A program made the position numbers and the translations under genes. This document shows, one piece after another, positions 33,301 through 35,617 of a stretch of DNA of 35,617 bases; position 1 is the stretch's first letter, and every line of letters starts with the position of its first letter. The stretch covers positions 1-35,617 of the forward strand of contig JANWXU010000031.1 in the NCBI GenBank assembly GCA_025057395.1, read 5' to 3'. The notes under the pieces were generated by a model. That model saw only the letters and a program-made list of their open reading frames with translations, was not told the origin of the DNA and ran no database searches. The stretch is from Bacteroidia bacterium (GTDB lineage: Bacteria; Bacteroidota; Bacteroidia; J057; JANWXU01).

Positions 33301-35608
33301 TCGCGCAACTTCGCCAGCAGTAGTACTAAATGAAAATCCTCTATCCTTTACTACACGCGTAGTAGAACCTACGGGCTGTGGTCAAAATACAGGACTAATT
33401 GAAGTAACTGCTTCTGGTAATGTAGGGCAAACTTTTTATTCTGTAAATGGATCACAGCAAGTACCCTTTAATGGTAGCTTCAGCATAGGTAATTTAGTAA
33501 GCGGCCCCTATAGAATAGATGTTTCGGATGCTCAGTGTACTGTATCTCGAACAATTACTTTGCAAGTAGCAGCTCCACGTATTGTCTCGAGATTGGATAT
33601 TGCTAGTAATCGTATAGATATATCTTGGACGCCGATACCAGGAGCACGTTATGACATTGAATATAGGGTTGTGGGTGCCGAAACTTGGACTACTATAAGA
33701 AATTTGGCTAACAATATAGCTGCTTTTAGTGGTGCACCTATACCTTCGGTTCGCATAACCGGTCTTCAACATCAAACGCGCTATGAATTTAGGGTGCGAG
33801 CTGTTTGCAGCAGTGGAGCCACTTCTGAATGGTCGCCCATTGAAAGAGCTACTACACCTACCCAAACTACTGGAACTTGCTTTATGCCAGCCAATATATA
33901 CGTCAATCGTGTACCTAACGATCCAGAAGCAGTACTCGTTTATTGGACAGTACCTTTTGGTGGTGAACTTCGTCCTGTATGCTACGACTTAGAATATCGT
34001 GTTAAGGGTACCGATAACTGGTTTGCTTTAAGAATAGGCTCTAATGAAATACCTTATCGTTTGCGTCCTCTTCTTACAAGCACTACCTATGAATTACGCA
34101 TGCGCACTAATTGCGTCTCGTGTCCAGGTTTTGATGAAACGCGTCGTTCTACTTATTCACCTGTTATCGAATTCGAAACCACTAACCTTTGTCCAGAAGC
34201 TAATTCATTAACGCTAAATGGAGGTTCAGCTACGGAAACAGTATGTGGTGGCTTAGAATTGAAGGTAGATAATTTAGCAGATAATGAAAATATTCGATAC
34301 AAGTGGCTATATTCTAGCGATGGTCTAGAATATCAGGAAGCTGCGGGTAATAACACAGCGCGTACTTATAAGGCGTCTATTACAGGGTTCTATGTTGCAG
34401 TAGTTACTATTGGTAATTGCGAGCCAGTTACTACAGCTCCTATCAACGTAAGGGTTAACGCAATACCCGGCGTTATAGCTGAGGTTGTTTCAAATGTATC
34501 TTGCTACAAGGGTACTAATGGTTCTCTAAGGGCAGGTTGCACTGGAGAGGCATGTGTAGATGCTCAAGGTCGTGCGGACTATCAGTTTTCGTTAGATCGT
34601 GTTAACTGGCAGGATAATGGCCTTTTTGAAAATTTAGCAGCTGGCTTATATACCGTTTATGTGCGCAAAGTATCTACTGGTTGCCAAAGTTCCTTCAGCC
34701 ATCCAGTGTATACCAATATTACTCAACCAGGACTCCCAGAGTTTGAAGTTGAATGGCCGGGAGGAAGTAACATAGACGTACGTTGGGCTCAAGTAAGTGG
34801 TGCCTCAGGTTATCGAATTGCTTATCGGATTCTTGGCTCAGGTGATAATGACTGGAATTATATATCAGTTGACCAGCCATTCATTCCTTCTCCGGAGCCA
34901 ATAATTATAAATCGCCGTATAACGAATTTGCAACGCAATGGTACTATTTATGAAGTCCGTTTGCAAACTCGTTGCGCTGCTACTAATGCATTAGGTGAAT
35001 GGACTACTTCCAAAACTGTCATAGTAGACGCACAAGATCCTTTCCTAGGCTGTGTAACTCCGGGGGGTGTGTTTATTAATAATATCTCCCAAACTTCTGC
35101 TCGAATTAATTGGCAACCCACTGCACAGGCTATCTCTTACATTGTAGAATACCGTGAAATTGGAGAAAGCCAGTTTACGAGAATCAACAATGTACAGGGT
35201 ACCTCTTATACACTTACAGGGCTTGTAAGTGGTGGTCAGTATTTCGCACGGGTAATTGCACGGTGTTCTAATTTAGCTAGTGATATTTCGCTACCTTCAG
35301 TAACATTGTTATTTGCTACTTCACTAGCTAAGGAGGCTACTGCTGCTAATAGCTTAGTTACTGATCTTTTAGTATACCCCAACCCCAATAACGGTATTTT
35401 TAATATTAGCCTTAATGCGGTCGAAAGCTCAAATGCAACGGTAACTTTAACCGATCTTTCGGGAAGAGTTATACTTGAAAAAGTATTCGAAGTACATGCA
35501 GGTAATAATCAATTACCTCTAGAGCTTCAGGGTTATACTCCAGGCGTCTATTTATTGCAGTTCAAGCAAGGAAGTGAGCGTCATGTGGTGAAGGTTATTT
35601 TGAACTAA
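27380..35608 (+). CDS. Giant T9SS surface protein with SBBP propeller, SprB repeats, Ig-like and FN3 domains
   Basis: A 2742-residue exported protein with the stop inside the window. Residues 1-19 are a signal peptide (AVA|RE). Residues about 30-245 match the DUF7948-type N-terminal domain (FTENKGQIFD to LIIDPLARTW). Residues 253-690 hold seven SBBP-type blades, each opening with a W-x-x-Y/L-x-G motif such as WATYYGG and containing GNIxVVGxT. Residues 692-1737 hold 13 SprB-like repeats (SCFGG-DGSI, GGTPPYTYSW, AGxYTVTVTDxNGC). Three Ig-like domains follow to about 1990, then further SprB-like, FN3 and Ig-like modules. A T9SS type A sorting domain closes the protein from about 2662 (VYPNPNNGIF, TLTDLSGRVI, TPGVYLLQF). 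SprB of Flavobacterium johnsoniae is the moving adhesin of gliding cells. This protein is built of similar repeats and is likely a surface adhesin, but gliding is inference. Confidence 0.9.
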   Translation: MRKCLFSLALLLTSFWAVARENPQAQRWLERRGVYFTENKGQIFDTEGKPRPDILFTTDINGTRLYFRNNAISYVFPQIASVKGQEVLTQLYRMDLELLNANPHAEVISEDMTNEISNFYLAHLPNGIEGVKSYRKITYKNIYNKIDLVFYGANGSGAIKYDFIIHPGGKVSDIKLKYNAATTLKKAKDGSLQIGNPLGTISENTPYSYTLDKDHNVNSIHSEYVINGDVVTFKVDNYDNNQTLIIDPLARTWATYYGANSLDRAYGVAIGPNGNIAVVGYTQNTGFPVSPGAFQGTFSGVNDAFAILFDPSGNRIWSTFYGGTSIDQANSVVIDANNNVYFTGYSSSTDFSVTQGSGQAGGGDVFVVRLSSTGARNWALLLGGNSNDQGNSIALDRGGNVLVAGTTFSPNFPVNNAFQQTFGGIRDAFVVKMAATNGTTLWSTYLGGANDDQAFGVDADANNNVVVAGLTSSNNFPATSGTYTGGNDVFVASLNANGQRNWAIYWGGTQNEQANAVAVDAANNIIITGQTNSTSGIATPGAIQSTFGGGARDIFVAKLNNSGTPQWATYYGGSADDEGLSIAADAGNNIYITGITNSANFRTQAALQSTSAGNNEAFILELGSTGSLRLASYYGGSQNEVGRGIAVRGNTVVVVGQTSSINFPVQNPYQQFRGGNDDAFILALQSDATPACNIVVDGIPTNERCDAPRTGAINITVSGGTPPYRYQWSGPGGFTSTQANISGLGAGVYSLTVTDNANPPCQATVNFSVLPATNLVITPTVLNEQRAINITVTGGSGNYTYAWRGPGGFSATTQNVSNLTTPGTYTVTVTEVGTGCSASAFPVFTGALTGCPIFRAVKTDIACFGLTDGKMEVVTEAVPVGDVVEYSIDNGRTWVSNNIFLGLAKGNYTIRARVRNKPQCDFAQNFTIVEPELMQVTGSFATNVSCTGGSDGSIQLQVRGGTPDQNGNYRYFLVSGSQETPTTNPVRNLRPGTYVVRVVDVNNCSAETRSVVISEPAAPLSANILSQSNVSCFGASNGSFNVLAAGGTPPYVYILRPQGGTPFPPQASGSFNNLPAGNHTVTIRDANNCTLDIPARITQPAELRVNVLFTRDATCFNSADGSITVGATGGVAPYRYSINGGEFRPAVTFSGLARGEYIIRVRDANGCEASTGAVSIFASPQITITNSSVTTVDCFGNRTGGVSITVAGGIPPYTYRWSNGATTPNVTGLPAGNVSVTITDALGCSLTQSFDVPTNTNLVVRETINQPSCNGGSDGSIVINVTGGEPPYSYTWSTGANTKDLLGIRAGRYTVTVIDRLGCALNESYNVAEPTRIDLGIPMVTNVSCNGGNDGRIALMVSGGTPPYGYAWSNGGTNSFIENLTAGNYTVNVNDANGCTVPARTITVSQPDPLVASLAPGGDLSCFESFDGRITVLNTAGGTPPYSYSISLNGQVVGTNSTGIFSGLAAGTYVVTVRDVNNCSFTTTKILTQPNQIIGTVTFKANIACFGLTDGKIYVSASGGTGSPLGFLYSLNNPLGPFTTTNTFDGLSKGVQTVYIRDLGNNCVAAIREEIFEPTKLRIVSAEVSNISCEGFPTATITVRAEGGTTLNASNEFVPYQYKINDRPFGLSNVFTNLAPGNYTVVVRDHNLCTDTVRVRVDAGLNARLTVTPTSCFGGRDGSIVVEAFGGRPPYTYSLDGSPFTANNRFTSLAAGTYQVRAMDSRGCMFVQNQIVGSRPSIQPTIIASHPERCEGQLITLTATTNLVPGSPLRYQWLDSNRNPIPGATSSNYVTGVSGIFFVSITDVSSGCTETSPGVVARINPDPRPVISTLIPNAPIRFCKGNKVELIANTAQVPDPIYNWFRDGIFVQGGIDRIYTAFETGVYTVRVITGHGCVNESPAFQVIVDPNPEANIYQPSKNIICPGETIRLQSSRDINWSYQWSRNGAPISNTNDFVFNATQPGSYTVTITNRLTGCRATSPAVVLNENPLSFTTRVVEPTGCGQNTGLIEVTASGNVGQTFYSVNGSQQVPFNGSFSIGNLVSGPYRIDVSDAQCTVSRTITLQVAAPRIVSRLDIASNRIDISWTPIPGARYDIEYRVVGAETWTTIRNLANNIAAFSGAPIPSVRITGLQHQTRYEFRVRAVCSSGATSEWSPIERATTPTQTTGTCFMPANIYVNRVPNDPEAVLVYWTVPFGGELRPVCYDLEYRVKGTDNWFALRIGSNEIPYRLRPLLTSTTYELRMRTNCVSCPGFDETRRSTYSPVIEFETTNLCPEANSLTLNGGSATETVCGGLELKVDNLADNENIRYKWLYSSDGLEYQEAAGNNTARTYKASITGFYVAVVTIGNCEPVTTAPINVRVNAIPGVIAEVVSNVSCYKGTNGSLRAGCTGEACVDAQGRADYQFSLDRVNWQDNGLFENLAAGLYTVYVRKVSTGCQSSFSHPVYTNITQPGLPEFEVEWPGGSNIDVRWAQVSGASGYRIAYRILGSGDNDWNYISVDQPFIPSPEPIIINRRITNLQRNGTIYEVRLQTRCAATNALGEWTTSKTVIVDAQDPFLGCVTPGGVFINNISQTSARINWQPTAQAISYIVEYREIGESQFTRINNVQGTSYTLTGLVSGGQYFARVIARCSNLASDISLPSVTLLFATSLAKEATAANSLVTDLLVYPNPNNGIFNISLNAVESSNATVTLTDLSGRVILEKVFEVHAGNNQLPLELQGYTPGVYLLQFKQGSERHVVKVILN
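28136..29452 (+). repeat. Seven SBBP repeats (beta-propeller)
   Basis: Within the giant protein, seven units of 55-65 residues begin WATYYG, WSTFYG, WALLLG, WSTYLG, WAIYWG, WATYYG and LASYYG. Seven units would close one propeller. They are diverged at the DNA level and are not recent duplications. Confidence 0.75.
29453..32590 (+). repeat. Array of about 13 SprB-like repeats
   Basis: Tandem units of about 75-85 residues, each with the paired Cys of the SprB repeat (xSCFG near the start and NGC near the end) and a GGTPPYxYxW core. The first two units lack the first Cys motif and are degenerate. Units 3 and 11 share IACFGLTDGK. DNA identity between units is low by eye. Confidence 0.8.
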
Positions 35609-35617
35609 ATATCTTCT

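Noticed and set aside
33494-33865. 123-codon open frame on the minus strand inside the adhesin gene
   Set aside because: It is antisense to well-supported FN3 coding sequence, is rich in Ser, Arg and Tyr as expected of a reverse-frame shadow, and shows no domain.
1-35617. Insertion sequences, transposases, integrases or prophage
   Set aside because: No recombinase, terminase or structural phage genes and no terminal inverted repeats flanking a gene were seen.

Overview
The window looks like chromosome from a low-GC (mid to upper 30s %, by eye) Gram-negative member of the Bacteroidota, most likely a Cytophagales-type bacterium. The support is two proteins with type IX secretion (T9SS) C-terminal sorting domains, HmuY-family haem-uptake proteins, TonB-dependent receptors, Kdo synthesis genes (so an LPS outer membrane), SprB-type repeats and Bacteroidota-style -7 elements (TAnnTTTG). 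The lineage below phylum is inference.

Layout. 1-192: 3' end of an unidentified gene. 237-8994: an AraC-family regulator, transcribed leftward, faces a rightward haem-acquisition-like operon: a T9SS-sorted HmuY-like protein, a TonB receptor, an HmuY-like lipoprotein coupled to it by an ATGA overlap, and a large secreted M28 metallopeptidase with a PD40 propeller and a PDZ domain. The divergent intergenic region carries a perfect inverted repeat and a direct repeat that are good operator candidates. 9097-11337: a FecA-like TonB receptor. 11338-15391: an acyl-CoA dehydrogenase, a DUF4197 lipoprotein, a strong bidirectional terminator, and a PaaN-type aldehyde dehydrogenase facing them. 15723-18240: a DUF4286 protein, a 600-bp gene-free stretch, a PAS-only protein ending at a perfect hairpin, and an orphan beta-class DNA methyltransferase. 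18237-20595: a leftward FAD oxidoreductase, a small TPR protein and a GNAT acetyltransferase. 20707-22147: kdsD and kdsA, two consecutive cytoplasmic enzymes of the route to CMP-Kdo. 22144-26295: leftward DedA membrane protein, a soluble anti-sigma-like protein, and a 967-residue ORF joining a complete polyphosphate kinase (PPK1) to an ECF sigma factor. 26490-27179: a small esterase. 27380-35608: a 2742-residue surface protein with a seven-bladed SBBP propeller, about 13 SprB repeats, Ig-like and FN3 domains and a T9SS sorting tail.

The most striking item is the PPK1-sigma fusion with its putative anti-sigma factor immediately downstream. The join sits at an A7 run. Loss of a single A would give a 691-residue PPK1 with a normal stop, followed 17 nt later by an ATG for a separate sigma factor. 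The fusion may therefore be real, may be switchable by slippage, or may be a sequence error. The haem/iron block at the left and the giant adhesin at the right are the other main units.
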